Shown here: positions 43,926 to 56,227 of the stretch, one piece after another | How the letters are laid out: the number at the start of each line of letters is the position of its first letter | Position numbering within the stretch: position 1 is the first letter of the stretch | Source of the DNA: Chlorokybus atmophyticus | Taxonomy: Eukaryota; Streptophyta; Chlorokybophyceae; Chlorokybales; Chlorokybaceae | Length of the DNA stretch: 64,000 nt | Assembly: GCA_009103225.1 (NCBI GenBank) | Contig: RHPI01002262.1 | Coordinates: 1,147,177 to 1,211,176 of the forward strand | Direction: 5' to 3' | The notes under the pieces: model-generated | The model's input: the letters and a program-made list of their open reading frames with translations, nothing else | Told to the model about the DNA's origin: nothing | Database searches by the model: none | Made by a program: the position numbers and the translations under genes

Positions 43926-45350
43926 CTATCGCTTGCTGGCTGCCACAGACACGCGGATGACACGTCCCTCAACACTCTGCAAAGAAAGCATATGAGTGAA
44001 CGTAGAAGAATAACAGATGGCCTCCCGACTTGTTCAACATACTGCCAACGTACTGCACACGAAGCCTGAACAATGCGCACCTGGCCGTCAAGCTGCTCAA
44101 TGGCCTTGTCAGCCTGCTCAGCCGACTCATATGTCACGAAGCCAAAACCCTTGGAGCGGCCCGTCTCGTCAGTCACCACGCGGGCCTGAAGTATGACAAA
44201 TGATGTTATATACAATTCATGTTGTTCACAGGTACACACACATCCTTCGACATGCCACACTACAGTCTCACGCCCATCAACTACAGCTCAGAGAACAGGA
44301 GATTGAGCATGCAAAGTGGCAACAAGTTGTGCAATCTCACCTGAGCAACCTTGCCGTACTCGCTGAAGAGGTCAGCAATGGCCTCGTCGTCCATGGACCA
44401 GGCGAGGTTGCCAACAAAGAGCTTGGCCCCCGGGGCCGGGCGGGAGTACGAGCCGCGGTCGCCGCCGCCCATGCGTCGCTCACCGCCACGTCGGTCGTCG
44501 CGCTGCATCCTGCGGTCGCCGTCCCGGCCACCCTCGCGGGGACCCCTACGGTCGCGGCTGGGAGGAGCGGGGAAACCCACCTGAAAAAGAGGGAAATTGA
44601 GCCCATGCTCACATGCAAAACATCGGCAATGGGCGGCTAATTGTCTAACAACACAGTTGAGCCCATGACATGGCGTAAGCAAGCAAGGCAATGACTGAAG
44701 GCAATACAGTGCCGGACATGCAAGAGAGGGTGACTATGTGGCAATTGCAAACTTCTGCACAACTTGCTGGACAGTCAATGCATCCAGACAGACAGGCAAA
44801 GAGAAGATGTGTATTTGCATGATTCAGAAAAAAATCCGGTGCTTGCCTTGATGGTGCGGCCGCCGACAGAGGCTCCATCGAGCTGGCCAAGGACGCGCTC
44901 GGCCTCCTCGGTGGAGGAGAGGGTGACGAAGGCGTAGCCCTTGCTGCGGCCGGTGCGGGGGTCTGTCACCACGTCGGCGTTCTCCACAGCACCATACTCA
45001 GCGAAGGCGGCACGGAGAGACTCGCCGTCCATCTCGTAAGGGAGGTTACCGACGTACAGGCGGTTGGAGGGGGTGGGTGGGGCGTCGGCATTCTGGTCGC
45101 CGCCACCCACACCCTCGTATGACTCCTCGTGGGCGCTGGCCGGGGCGTCGACATTCTCTTCGTGCACAGCCACGCAAGCCACAACGGCGCCGACGGCGGC
45201 CAAACCCCTGGATGACCTCACGGACACCGACGACGACCGGGAGGCGGCGAGGCCGCGGGCCGGCGCCGCTGGCCTGGCAGCAGGTGCCCTCTTGGCCACA
45301 ACGGGCCTCACTGTGGCCACAGCCCTCATCGTTGACGCCGCCGCAGCCAT
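43926..45350 (-). CDS. Chloroplast ribonucleoprotein (cpRNP) with two RRM domains
   Basis: Four exons: 45350-44847, 44580-44341, 44185-44081 and 43976-43926, giving 299 residues. Residues 1-~60 are rich in Ala, Arg, Ser and Val with few acids, typical of a plastid transit peptide. An acidic linker follows, then RRM1 (~97-169: LYVGNL and KGYAFVTL) and RRM2 (~221-299: LFVGNL and KGFGFVTY), separated by an Arg/Gly-rich linker (RDRRGPREGGRDGDRR). This is the cp28-cp33 layout; such proteins stabilise, process and edit plastid transcripts. The first intron has a GC donor (AAG|GCAAGC), with no usable GT nearby. The gene is divergent from the small membrane protein at 45986. Confidence 0.9.
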
Positions 45351-45985
45351 CTTGAACGTCGCTTACACCTCCGCCGCCGCCGCTGCTACAGCCGCAATCC
45401 AAAGAGACTTTGCCTGGAGCTTCGTTTGCGCTTTGATGCAACGCGTGAACCGAGTTGTGCCACAATATCTTCTACAGAGCAGTATACCAAGGAATTCTAC
45501 CCGCAACAGGATGGATATCCATGTTGATATACTATGTTTTACAACCGCGGTTAATGCTAGCCGCGCTCGCCGCCGCCGCCGCCGCCGCCGCCGCTCTGTT
45601 ACAGTATTCCGTAAGCCGCTCCAAAACGCCTCCATTGCGAACTCCTGTATAGCGCGGTAGCACGCGGGCTTCAGCTAACCAGGTAAATGCTGACCAGAGT
45701 TACTCAAACCCGTTTTGTCGTCTGTGGAAAGTACAAGCCGGCCTGCGTTGCGCTTTCGACACAGGCAGGTCGTAAATATCTTCTCCTGAATGTACGGATA
45801 TCTGCTGTTGGGGCTCACTTCTAACCGAGCTTGCCTTATCCACCAATTGACAGCGGCTGGGCTTGAGCCACGTCGACAACGTGTTGAATACATCCTGATT
45901 GATTGAGCCGGGTTGGAAGGTCAGGGTTTAGGTTGAGTTAGGGTTTGGTTCATGGTTGGGTTTAATTAGGGTTAGGTTTGCAGGC
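45351..45985. promoter_or_regulatory. Divergent promoter with degenerate telomere-like repeats
   Basis: 635 bp between two plastid-type genes. A GCC trinucleotide run lies near 45567-45592. At 45922-45978 GGGTTTAGG, TTAGGGTTTGG, GGGTTTAATTAGGG and TTAGGTTTG follow each other, like degenerate TTTAGGG repeats or a plant telo-box cluster, immediately upstream of the ATG at 45986. Confidence 0.55.
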
Positions 45986-47369
45986 ATGGCGGCGGCGGTG
46001 GTGTGCGTGGCGTCGTCGGTGGGGTTGGTCAGACCGTGGGAGTGCAGGAGTAGCAGGTTGCTGTCCATCAAATCTTGTACCTCCCGTAAATCTGTGGCAG
46101 CCAGGAGGAGAAACTCTCCTACCGGCACACAGCGCCTGTGCGTTAGGGCGGCGGTGACTGAGGCGGCACTTGCTGCGGCGCAACAGGAGGCTGCTCTCGC
46201 CGCTGTCATCGCTGCGGAGACTCTCTTCTATGCTGCCACGTCGCCGGACCGGAAGTGGGTCTACGTGGCAGGCGGACTGGCGCTCCCTGCTGCACTCGTA
46301 GCGGTGGGTGCTTTACACATGCATTATGGTGCCCAGAGGCAATTGAGAAAGCTACTTCATGGCAAATGCAATAATATATGTTCAGCATGTTTCAGCAGTA
46401 ATGCGTCACCCTTAGTGCAAGCAAAAGCTACTCATGTCCATTGCATGCACACGCATGTCCATTGCATGTACACGCATGTCCATTGCATGCACACGCATGT
46501 CCATGCACAAAGAACGTCTGTGCAAGAAAGCGTCTAGATGTGCAATCATTCATGTGTATGTTGTGATTAGCATCACTTTATGCACAACTTGTCTCTCGGA
46601 TGGTTGTCACTCCAACGCATGCGGCACATGCAGGCGCACAAAAGCGCATGCACACATAAAGGCAGACGATGCACTGTCCTGCTTTAAGCATCTGACCGTT
46701 GACACCGAATATATATGCACACGCGCACATGCATGCAAGAGTGCTTGGCGGTTGCAGTTTCTTTGTTTTCTTTTTTTTTTTGGCCTTATCGCAAGATCAA
46801 GTTGATATACTGTCTAGTGTGCATGTGTTGCTCACTGGCTGTTGTTGTCTTGCATTGTAGTAGCTGTCATTGCATCGTGTTGCTGTATGATAGTCGTGTT
46901 GCAACGACCACGAGGTGTGCAAATTCCCGCACGCAACACATCTGATCCCAAGTGTTGCTGCCATGGTGCTGCATACAGAAACTTGACGCAATACACAACA
47001 GTGCGTCAAAATTTTGTTAACGGGTTGAAAATGGACTGAACTTCTGCGCAGGTGTATCCACAAGTTGCTACTGAAAGCCCATCCACTGGTTTGTTGCTAG
47101 CATCCGGCCTGTCGGCCGCCTGCTTACTCCTATACATCAGGAGGTTTCAGGTTCGCATACAGTTTGTAAGGGCACGACACATACATGTCCTGTGCACAAC
47201 TGCCACAGAAGTTTTCATGTTGCCTTGTTGGTGACATTGTGCTTTCGTGCATGAACAGGACACCAAACCTGACCCGAAAGAGTGGCCCGGCCCAAGGGCA
47301 TGGCCGAGTTTTGGTGCACTTGCCAGTTTCCTGGCAATACTTGGGTTCGTTTCAGCATTGACACACTAG
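45986..47369 (+). CDS. Small plastid-type membrane protein, unrecognised family
   Basis: Three exons (45986-46303, 47052-47150, 47259-47369) in phase 0 give 175 residues. The N-terminus (MAAAVVCVASSVGLV, then an Arg/Ser-rich stretch to ~55) looks like a transit peptide. Hydrophobic segments lie at ~91-107 (WVYVAGGLALPAALVAV), ~116-135 (TGLLLASGLSAACLLLYI) and ~155-173 (FGALASFLAILGFVSAL). A conserved-looking DPKEWPGPRAWP loop precedes the last segment. I recognise no family; a plastid inner-membrane or thylakoid protein is inferred from the N-terminus only. Confidence 0.7.
46432..46506. repeat. 18-bp tandem repeat, about four copies
   Basis: The unit CATGTCCATTGCATGCACAC/G repeats about four times with one T-for-C change, inside the first intron of the membrane-protein gene. 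It is a simple minisatellite. Confidence 0.9.
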
Positions 47370-47932
47370 TAACACTCCGTTCCGTTTCTGCTGCGTTGGA
47401 TCAGTATTACTTTTGGTAGGCGACGAGTATGCACTCAGCGTGTTGACACTTTAGTATAATACTATTGATAGGGTATGTCTAGTGGGGTTGGTTGATAGGG
47501 TTGCCTTATGTCTTTTCAGGCAAACAGTTTTGGGGCACGCTCGTGTCTGTGCATTTCGAGGCATGCTATGGCTATTTTGTGGCTGATGTTACTTCGACCT
47601 TTGGGTGATCTAAATAAGTTCTTGCGTTGTCGCATCAATTCATGCTGTATGCTTGGACAGTCATGTAAGGTATATGCTAGGCTGTACTCTTACACGGCTT
47701 TTGGCTGCATGATGACGCTGCGCACAGATATGTGAAACCAATGTCGCATTGGACAGCTTCGCTCAACAACACATTCTGCTGATGTGTCTGTTTATTTGTA
47801 CTCCACCTTAGCAAGTGCTTATACCATCCAGTGCTGTGCAAACATGTTTGTGCATGGACAGACAAATTGCATCATGTGACAATAATATGCCAGTGATTAT
47901 ATATGCACAAAGTTTACATGTGGTGGCTGTTC
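47370..47932. other. Short convergent intergenic region
   Basis: 3' flanks of the membrane-protein gene (plus) and the WD40 gene (minus). No further gene seen. Confidence 0.5.
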
Positions 47933-49995
47933 TCATCTCCGTGTGCGCATGGTATCACCCAAGCGTGGAACATCAACGACATGCACGGCATCCGCGCTCA
48001 CCACCGCCAAGTCCCTTCCGTCTCTGGAAAACTTTACAGAGTGTACAGCTGCACACAAAGGTACATTGTCAAGTGGTATTAAAACCAGCGCACGAACGCG
48101 AGTATGCACGCACGTATGTGTAGCTAAGTTTGCACACGGTTGTGAGCATGATTCCTTAGAGCTCTGCATCTTTTCTATGTGCGTGCGACTACATATGTTC
48201 AAGCACCATGCACGCGTGCGCCCACACACACCTTTCTTGAGGCCTTCAAGGCGTCCAACAACCTCCCCCGTGTCGGCCCGCATCACCCTGGCCTCGTTGC
48301 TCCCGCTCCCGCCTGCCGCCACCAGTTTGGACGATGCCGCCGACGACGAGGAGGAGGGTGGACACCAGTCCGCAGCGTACAGCTGGCAAGCCTCTGAGGC
48401 CTTGGCTGCTAACGGCCACAGGAGGGACTTGATGAGGCTGCCGCTGGCGTAGTCCCACACTTGCAGAGCATCCGCCCTGAATTGAGAGTCAACATGTTGC
48501 GTGTGTGTGCATGCGTACCTGTGCGTACGTGCGTCTGCATGCGTGCATATGTGCATGTGCGTGTCCGTGTGCGTGTGTGTACATGCAAGCTTTGTGTGAA
48601 TGATACAAGCAAGCGTTTGTCCTGCTTGCCTTCTCCATGAGCCAGTGAGGACTTTGGTGCCGTCGGGGGAGAAGGCAAGGGCGTCCCCGCAGACCCGCGC
48701 GCCAAATATGGACCGCATTGATCGCCCCACACGCAAGTCCCAAACCTGGAGGGGATACATATACTCAGTCAATGACTTGTGCATTGCCTTTCCTTGGCTA
48801 CTGCTATCAAAACTTACATGGATTCCACACGAGTACACTACAGCTTAGCATGTGCATGTGTACGCACACATGCATGCGTGTATGTGTGTGTGCGCGTACA
48901 CGCCCGTGCTGGCAAGTGCATCTCAAGTGTGCATTGTTGCATGTGTGCGCATGTTTGTGTGCGTGTTACCTGGACGGTGTTGTCCCAGCCTGCGCTGAGT
49001 AGATGGTGCTGGTGGTTGGGGTGAAACGCAAGGGCATACACGCGGTTGGAGTGGCCCGCAGCGGGGTAATGACTATCATTGTCATGCATGCTATTCATAT
49101 GGTCCTCCACGCCGTGACCCCCGCCGTCCCTCAGCACATGCGTGAGGGCGTTGGCGGTGTCATCATACACACGCACGGCGCAATCCCTCCCCGCCGTTGC
49201 AAACACAGCCCCATCGCTCTCCCTGTACGCCACAGCATACACATGGTTGTTGTTGCTGTTGTGGATGGAGGTGTTGTCAACAGGGACCTCCGCGAGCTTC
49301 TGACCCGTCGTCGCGTGGAACCGCGCCACAGTCCCCGCCGCTGACGCCGCCAACAATATGTTCCTCGTGTTGCTGCTGCTGCTGCTGTTGTTGTTGTTAT
49401 TGTTGTTGTTGTTGTTGTGATTGTTGTTGAGGTCTGGCTTGAAGGCTATGGCGGTGACTGGGGTGAAGCCGCCTAGATCCAGAGTGGTTCTGAGCTCCCA
49501 TGAGGAGGTGGAGGCGGACGACGATGATGATGTTGACGTCTTGCCGTACACCCTGACGGTTCCCCTGGATGTTCCCGCCGCCCACAGGAGCCCTGACGGC
49601 GCCCAGGAGAAGGAGAAGGCCTCCTCCGCCGCCGACATGGGGACCACATGGCTGGGGACCAGGGCGGGGGTGTCCGCCGGGAGAAGGGCGTCTTCCCTCG
49701 CCTCATCTCTCGCTGACACGGCCGCCGCCGCCTCCGCCGCCGTACCCTGGATGAGAGCTCTCTCCCTCGCCGTCATCCTTGGCGTCATTCTTGGCGTCGT
49801 CATGGTCGTCGCGGTCGTTGTCGGCATTGTCGTCGTCGGCGGCGGCTTGTCCTCGCCAGCGTCCCAGGAGCCATCCTCCCTGTCCCGCTCCTCCTCCCCG
49901 CCTCTGCTCACCCTCCTCCACCATCTCGCTGGCGCAGCTGGCTCGAAGCCCAATCCCATCGCCGCCGCCGCCGCCGCCGCCAACAGAAACGACAC
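47933..49995 (-). CDS. WD40-repeat protein
   Basis: Four exons: 49995-48970, 48745-48630, 48476-48232 and 48048-47933, giving about 500 residues. The N-terminus is Ala-rich, then acidic and Thr-rich. From ~125 on, WD40-type blades are visible: FSWAPSGLLWAAGTSRGTVRVY, VTAIAFKPD, VYAVAYRESDGAVFATAGRDCAVRVYD, VYALAFHPNHQHHLLSAGWDNTVQVWDL, ALAFSPDGTKVLTGSW, ALQVWDY and VKFSRDGRDLAVVSA. One blade carries a poly-Asn run (AAC repeats, ~49380-49430) that could vary in length. The second intron uses a GC donor (AAG|GCAAGC). WD40 propellers are protein-binding scaffolds; the partner cannot be told from the sequence. Confidence 0.88.
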
Positions 49996-50139
49996 GTGGC
50001 AGCAGCTGACACTCTCAAGTCACGTGACAGTTAGACTCTAGCTACGTAACAGGCTTGTGACGTAACCAGCAAGTGACGTCACTGATAGGTTACGCGACTT
50101 GTTGCTTACGTAACGTCTGTGTTGAACTGTATCTCATGC
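49996..50139. promoter_or_regulatory. Compact divergent promoter dense in ACGT cores
   Basis: Only ~144 bp separate the WD40 and metallophosphatase starts. It contains GTCACGTGAC (~50020), GCTACGTAAC (~50041), GTGACGTAAC (~50057), GTGACGTCAC (~50072) and TTACGTAACGTC (~50107). ACGT-core palindromes are binding sites for bZIP (and CACGTG for bHLH) factors, so shared control of both genes is plausible. Confidence 0.65.
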
Positions 50140-52424
50140 ATGTTGCTGGCGACGTGCTGGATGAGGGCGGCGGTGGCGGTGGCGGCGTGGTCGGGATGGG
50201 TATCTTGTAGTCAAAGAGAGATTGTTGCTGTGCGCTGTGCCGCCGCACCCATACCGCACCGCCGCCGCCGGGGCGACAGGCCCGCAACTGACGTGGCGCC
50301 ACAGCGCCTTCGCCAATTCCCAGAAGACAACAACAACAACAACAGCCTCAAGTCCGACACAATGAGGGTGAGAACACAAGTTGTTTGTCTGTTTGAGGTC
50401 GCATCATTGTCGCTAAACATGCATGTTGGGCAGGTGTTTGCGGTGTCGGATGTGCATACGGACTACAAGGACAACCTGGAGTGGGTGCGCAACCTCTCCC
50501 CCTCAGGCATGATGCAACTTTGCTTGACCAAAGTCCTTGTGTACACAGCTTTAGTCCACGCCAACCCTAAACAGTCTCATATCGTGTTGCAGTGTTCGCT
50601 CGTTTGTTTTGTGGACTGTTGTGTTCGTGCATTGACAATCTCACACACTCGCACAGTCCATCTTACATCCATGACTTCTGTTCCAATCTATGCGTGCAGA
50701 GCATGCGGCTGACACGATCATCGTCGCTGGAGATATATCCGACGACATCAATACGCTTGAGTAAGCGCACACGACACGCTTTTGTCAATTGGTTGATAGG
50801 TTGGAGTAGCTCAGTTTGGTCCTAATGGACTTGGTCATGTGTACATGTGTGCGCGCAAGGGGGCGCACATTCCCGCGCGTGCGTGCGCGCGTGCGTGCGT
50901 GCGCGCGCTCATAATTTAGTCCCGAAGTTGTTTTCTTTCTTTCTTTCTTTCTTCTTGACACGGTTGCTGTGTTCAGGCTGACATTGGGACTATTTGCCGA
51001 GCGATTCAAGCATGTATTCTTCGTGGCTGGCAACCATGTGAGTATCAACAACCTCTTGTACCTCTCCCGCTCATGCATTGCGACAAGTATCCGTCTCACT
51101 GATGATATCAGCCTCGCAGGACCTTTGGGTGCGGAAGCCCGCCCCTCAGCCGCGTGACTCGGTATCGAAGCTACGGGCGATAGATGAGATCTGTGAACGA
51201 TTGGGAGTGCTGATTCGTCCCACTCGGGTCGGAGATATCAAAGACGGCGAGGGAGATGTTGGGAATGGGGGACTGTATATCGTCCCGCTGCGTTCCTGGC
51301 ATCATCAGAGTTGGGACACCGAGTCGGATATCACCGAGTATGACATCCCGCCCATCCAGAAGGTGGGCTTCTCGTCCTCGTCTCGGGTTGTGAAAATGAA
51401 CAATATTGTTAAGCTATAGGCACATGCGCATGCACACGCATGCATAGACCCGCTTGTGTGTGCACACGCGCATACACGTGTGCACAGACGTGCCCACCGA
51501 CACGTGCATACATGCACACACGCACATGCACGCACGTACACTCGCACAAAGTCACACACATACATGCACACACACGCACACACGTACACATGCACACATG
51601 CGCATGCACACATAAGATACCCATATGGCTAATGAGCAACTGTAATGTACCTGTCATCGCTTGTGCTATACCTCTAACGCCCAGAGGGTTGGGGCAGATG
51701 TCAATGGACTACAGGGTGTGTTCCTGGCCGGAGTCCGATATCGCCGCGGACTCATCGATGGACAGCGTTGCTCGCTACTTCGACGACCTCAACGAAAGGC
51801 CTGAATTCCGCTTCGATCCCGCTATCGCCGCCACGAGTGACGACATCCTCACCTTCTCACACTTCTTGCCAAGGCAGGAGCTTTTGCCGGAGAAGCGAAA
51901 TCTGTTCTATCCCAACCTGCCCAAAGCCTCCGGCTCAAATTACTTGGAGAGGAGACTGCGCGGGATTCATGGAGAGAACGGCAACCCAAACGCTGTTCAT
52001 TTGTTTGGGCATTCCCACTTTTCATGGGACGCCACACACAACGGAATAAGGCGAGTGAAAGTGGAACTATGTTGGGTTGCAGACATTGGGTTGTATGTGG
52101 AGTTGGCATATACGTACTTGTTGTTGTGGCATTATCTGTGTGCGCTTACGAACATGTTGTATGCATGTGTTGACTTCTGCTTCCTGCCATAGGTATGTCC
52201 AAGCGCCGTTGGCGTATCCGAATGAGAGGCGTCACAAGATGAATGGGGGTCTAGCATGGTTGCCGTTTTGCATCTATGACAGCGTAGGGGGAGGTTTCCC
52301 GGCACCAATCACTGCGCATTGGTCTGACTACTACAAGAACAATGCTCGTCAACCCGACAACCACGAGCTCGCACACTGGGTTCAGCACATGTATAAACCT
52401 GTAGGCCATGAAGTCAGGGCATGA
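50140..52424 (+). CDS. Calcineurin-like metallophosphoesterase
   Basis: Exons approximately 50140-50367, 50434-50506, 50700-50760, 50977-51037, 51120-51362, 51698-52051 and 52191-52424. Metal-site motifs appear in order: VFAVSDVHTDY (D-x-H), VAGDISDD (GD), VAGNHDLWVR (GNHD, formed across a splice junction) and HLFGHSHF (GH-x-H). A YIVPLRSW segment and a C-terminal YDSVGGGFPAP block resemble algal/plant members of the superfamily. The substrate is unknown. The N-terminus (MLLATCWMRAAVAVAAW) could be an organelle signal; ATG at 50161 is an alternative start. Intron 2 appears to have a GC donor (CAG|GCATGA), giving the only phase that fits. Introns at 50761-50976 and 51363-51697 are long alternating CA/TG-CG tracts. 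Confidence 0.87.
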
Positions 52425-54109
52425 TGGTAGCCATTAGTATATATAGTTTGCAGCATTGTTAACTTAGCTGGACTATTTTTATTCTTGGTTGGACTATTGT
52501 TATTCTTGCTAAGTAAGCGGCATTCGCCCCATGTACAATGCCAAGTTGTCAGACAAGAGAGTGTCATGACGCCATTGGCATACGTATTGAGTTTGGTGTT
52601 ATGTAAACATGACATATTGTGGCAATGCTCTGCTCTGCCCTGCTCTACTGCTACGCTGGACTTGCAGCACATCTGTCATGCTGACACACATGCCATGCTA
52701 ACACATGCCAGCCCCAGCCTATCCGATGTAATAACGCGCAGAAGCGCGGAAAGTCATGGAGGGTAAGACTTGGGAGACTAAGCGGAGCCGTTGCCCATGT
52801 TGGCTACTTCTTACGTGTGGCGCTGTGCCTTGAACGCGTTGTTGAGGGGCCAGCACATTGCCATTCTCTGCTAAAGTACTGACTAACACGACCTGGCTGC
52901 TTGCCCACACCACCTACCACAACCAACCTCCACCCCGCCACACTCCACTTGACTACTTGCCATGCTGCTTGCAATGACTTTATCTTGCGTAGTAGTCATG
53001 CTGTGAGTTAGTCGTACCATTGTCTTCTTGCCTATCCAAACGCTCGTAGTAGTCACTGTTCTTAAAGTCACAATGACAAATTCTGGTGGGCCAACGCAAG
53101 GGGTGTTTCCCTTCCTGAACCCATTTGTGTAAAAGATCAGAAAGTTTTTTGAAAAATATCATGATCGACCTACTTCAACTTTACACTCTATGTGTGAAAT
53201 TTTTATCAAGCGACTCGAACCGTCCAAAAGCCCAAGGTCTGAACTTCCAGCTAAAGTGGGTTAATCGATCTCAACATAGCAAAAACAATATCGAACGGCT
53301 TCATCATTTGCAGCATTCATTATCACATAGGAAGATCATGAGCCATGTTCTCCCTGCGCGCTACTTGCACGATGTTGTGGTTGTGGAAGTGACCCACCCA
53401 CGCACTCGCGCGCGCGCGCGCGCTGAACATGTGTTCACATGCACTCTATAAGGGAATTTATGATTACGATGTTAGCAATTAAGAGTCAACATACATTGTT
53501 AATGATACGACTGTGCCACTAAAACATAATACTGCTATGACATTATGTGATATTATTATGTTGCAACACAATTGTAATATCATATTATGTCATATTGAAT
53601 GCCAAGCCCCGAAATAGATTAAAGTCCAACCACATTTGGTGCATACCATCGGGAACAAGTACTCGTACCAGTATTTGTACTAATTGACCCAGTCAGAGTC
53701 CCCTTTTCTATACAGCCCCCCACCTCATTAAGAAATGACATTATTAATACTGCAAAATTTAATTTAATCGATATCTATAAAGGGGAAGGGGGGGGGGGGT
53801 CCGACCGGGTAAATACGATATGCACTTATTGTATTTATGCACACTCATAAGAGTGCATGGTTTACTCGTTGAGTGCATACTTGGGTTAGTGCATGAACTA
53901 TAAAATGGGTCCCCATGGAACACTCACTGACGACACTTCACATGCACTGCTGGTGGGTGTGTGCTACTGATGTGACTGGGGGCCCCTCTAGATCTATATT
54001 ACAACGTGCAGAGTACCAACATGAACTACTGACGTTGATTCTTTCAAAGAATTTAGTGGGAGAGGCTCGTTTTTGACTTCGGTGTAGTGACTTTGTCCAA
54101 GTCGCAATC
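52425..54109. other. Intergenic, partly AT-rich; no supported gene
   Basis: 52980-53162 (minus) has a 60-codon frame (MIFFKKLSDLLHKW...) without relatives I know. 53405-53425 is a CG dinucleotide run. 53450-53780 is AT-rich with short inverted repeats around AACATAATA/TATTATGTT, unlike its neighbours. A run of ~10 G lies at 53788-53798. Confidence 0.45.
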
Positions 54110-56084
54110 GGTAGCAACTCATGCTTTGGCCCCGCAACCAGAGCAGCGCCGGTGCATGCAAGCTCGTTTCCAGGCGGCAGCAGCAGCAGAGCCAAGCAGG
54201 AGGAGGAGGCAGCGACAGCGACAGTTACGGAGCTGACAGCTTGCACACTTGCGGAAAGGGGGAGGCAGAGAAGAGAGCAGGCCCTGTTGAGGACCATGCA
54301 GGCAGCGGCTGAGGTGAGCAGTTGTAACGCAGCATGCGTGTCACCACCGGGTAGTGCTGCATGCGTGTGTGCATGCTCAAGCATGTATGTCTGACGTTGC
54401 ACATGCTTGCTGCTTTGTCACAACACCGTGTCAGCGCACAGTCCTGCAGTAAGTTGTTGAGAGTTGTAAAATAGGTGGCAGCATGCTACTAGTGTTGCAG
54501 CACTGCAAGCTTGCAAGTAAACCATTCCTGTGTTTTGATTTAAACAAAATTTGTAAGACGGTCACAAACACAATGGAGACAGTGTCAGTGAGCCTTGCAT
54601 TCAGTTTGGCACAAGCCAGAGAGACGTTTCCATGCATACAGACGCCGAGCTGCATGCCCTCGCACTGGCAACTGGCTGTTGTTGAGCCAGCCAGTAGCCA
54701 TAGCTTGAGTGGAAGGCAGTAGCAAGACTGCAGCCAAGGCTTTGTTGCTGCTTAAGCTGGCGGAAGGCAGTAGTAGCTGATGTTGGCTGGTTAGAAGCAT
54801 ACCGCAGGTGGCCCAACTGCATGTACGCCTCACCATACCGTGTGATGAGGCGTACAGTAGTGCTGCTGGTTGTGATTGACAGTTTAGCTGCGTCAGCTGT
54901 GTGGCAGCTCATACATGCTACCATACATGAAGCAAGTACCTAGCTTAGCCAGCCAACTTTAGTTGGTCAAGCATGTGGCCAGCAAGTGGCAGTTGGGAGG
55001 GCTTAATTGCAGCGTGACAACAAAGACTGGTATAGACTAAGCAACTCATCAAGTTCAGCAAGTTGGGATTGCACATGCTTGCGAAAATGGCCATGCTGCG
55101 CCGCAGTATGGCCAGTTTTGACAAGCATTGCTGCCAGCAAGTCAGTACCTGGCTCAGACGCTTGACGCAAATAGGAACATCACACTTTTCGAACATATTG
55201 CGTGTGAGAAACGGTAGCATGTGCGCAGTGGCGACAGATTCGGCCTATGCACACAAGTGCAGCACTAAAGCACCAACACTGCTGACTGAGTGCTTGTGAG
55301 GGAGCAAGACACGCAGTGTGTGACTTGCATGACTGGTCATAGTTGTATGCTTATGCTCCTTTGACATAGGCATCACGGCTGAGGATGCGAAACCTGCCCT
55401 TGACTGGGAGGCAGTCCCGTGTGGCTGCGTCTTCGCACAGTCCCGCTGCCCCATTACCGCAGCCTCGGCGCGAGACACGCATGCAAGCGCAGGTACAGGC
55501 TTTCAGCTTGGTTATGCTGTAGCGGCAAAGATCAATCGCCTACAGATCAGCCATGCTTCTGAGCACATGCATACGTGTGAAGGCATCGAGAGTATTGCAA
55601 TGACACTTGTACAAGCCAACACAATACTTGACTTTCGCTCAAGTTTATGAGCGCAGGCACAAGTAGCGCATGGACATGCTTCAGACCAAGGCAGTAATGA
55701 TGCCGACATTGCAGCTTTGCACACCCAACAGGCCACCCTTGCAAGTGACATCCATCAGCTACATAATCTGGTAAGGGCAGAAGCAACACCAAGACTCTCA
55801 TGCTGTACATAATGATTGGTGTCACACAGATTGACACGCTTGTTGAGCGTGTGGCCGCTCTTCATGCGCAAAGCCAAGACGCAATATGCCTCTGGCGGCA
55901 GCAGCAGGACAGTGTGGCCAAATTGGAAAGCATCAGTCAAGAAAGAGAGGCTGCTGTTGCGAGAGTGAACCTATTGGAGCAGAGTTTGAACTGTGTGCGC
56001 CGCGCACAGAGGCAGTCGCTCATTCTCAATGCTGTGGCTTGGACAATTGCCATCGTACTCGCTTTCATGCTCAGACTGTTGTAG
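54110..56084 (+). CDS. Coiled-coil, tail-anchored membrane protein, unrecognised
   Basis: The 3' half is well supported: exons 55370-55492, 55657-55770 and 55830-56084 join in phase 0. They give an Arg/Ser/Pro-rich stretch, then helices rich in Gln/Ala/Leu (IAALHTQQATLASDIHQL, IDTLVERVAALHAQS, VAKLES, AAVARVNLLEQ) and a single C-terminal membrane segment (LNAVAWTIAIVLAFMLRLL) ending at the stop, a tail-anchor design. A likely 5' exon ends at 54313 (AKQEEEAATATVTELTACTLAERGR in part). The start codon and any exons between 54314 and 55369 are not resolved. It may act as an organelle tether or SNARE-like protein, but I see no SNARE signature. Confidence 0.55.
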
Positions 56085-56227
56085 AACAAACCCACCTACA
56101 ACTTGACTACTAACACCAACTGCCCCTCTCTGTGCTGACTTCTCGTCCACTGCAATAGACTCACTACTGGACTACACAAAACACACTGTTGTATGCACAC
56201 GCGCACATATCACACATGCGGCGCATA

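Noticed and set aside
46432-46506. Regularly spaced 18-bp repeats as a possible CRISPR array
   Set aside because: Tandem units without spacers, inside a eukaryotic intron; a minisatellite.
52980-53162. 60-codon minus-strand frame MIFFKKLSDLLHKW...
   Set aside because: No motif, no linked exons and AT-rich surroundings; not enough to call a gene.
54601-55220. Minus-strand frames (for example ITRYGEAYMQLGHLRYA) that look faintly TPR-like
   Set aside because: Short, no splice pattern, and they overlap introns of the plus-strand coiled-coil gene; kept as chance.
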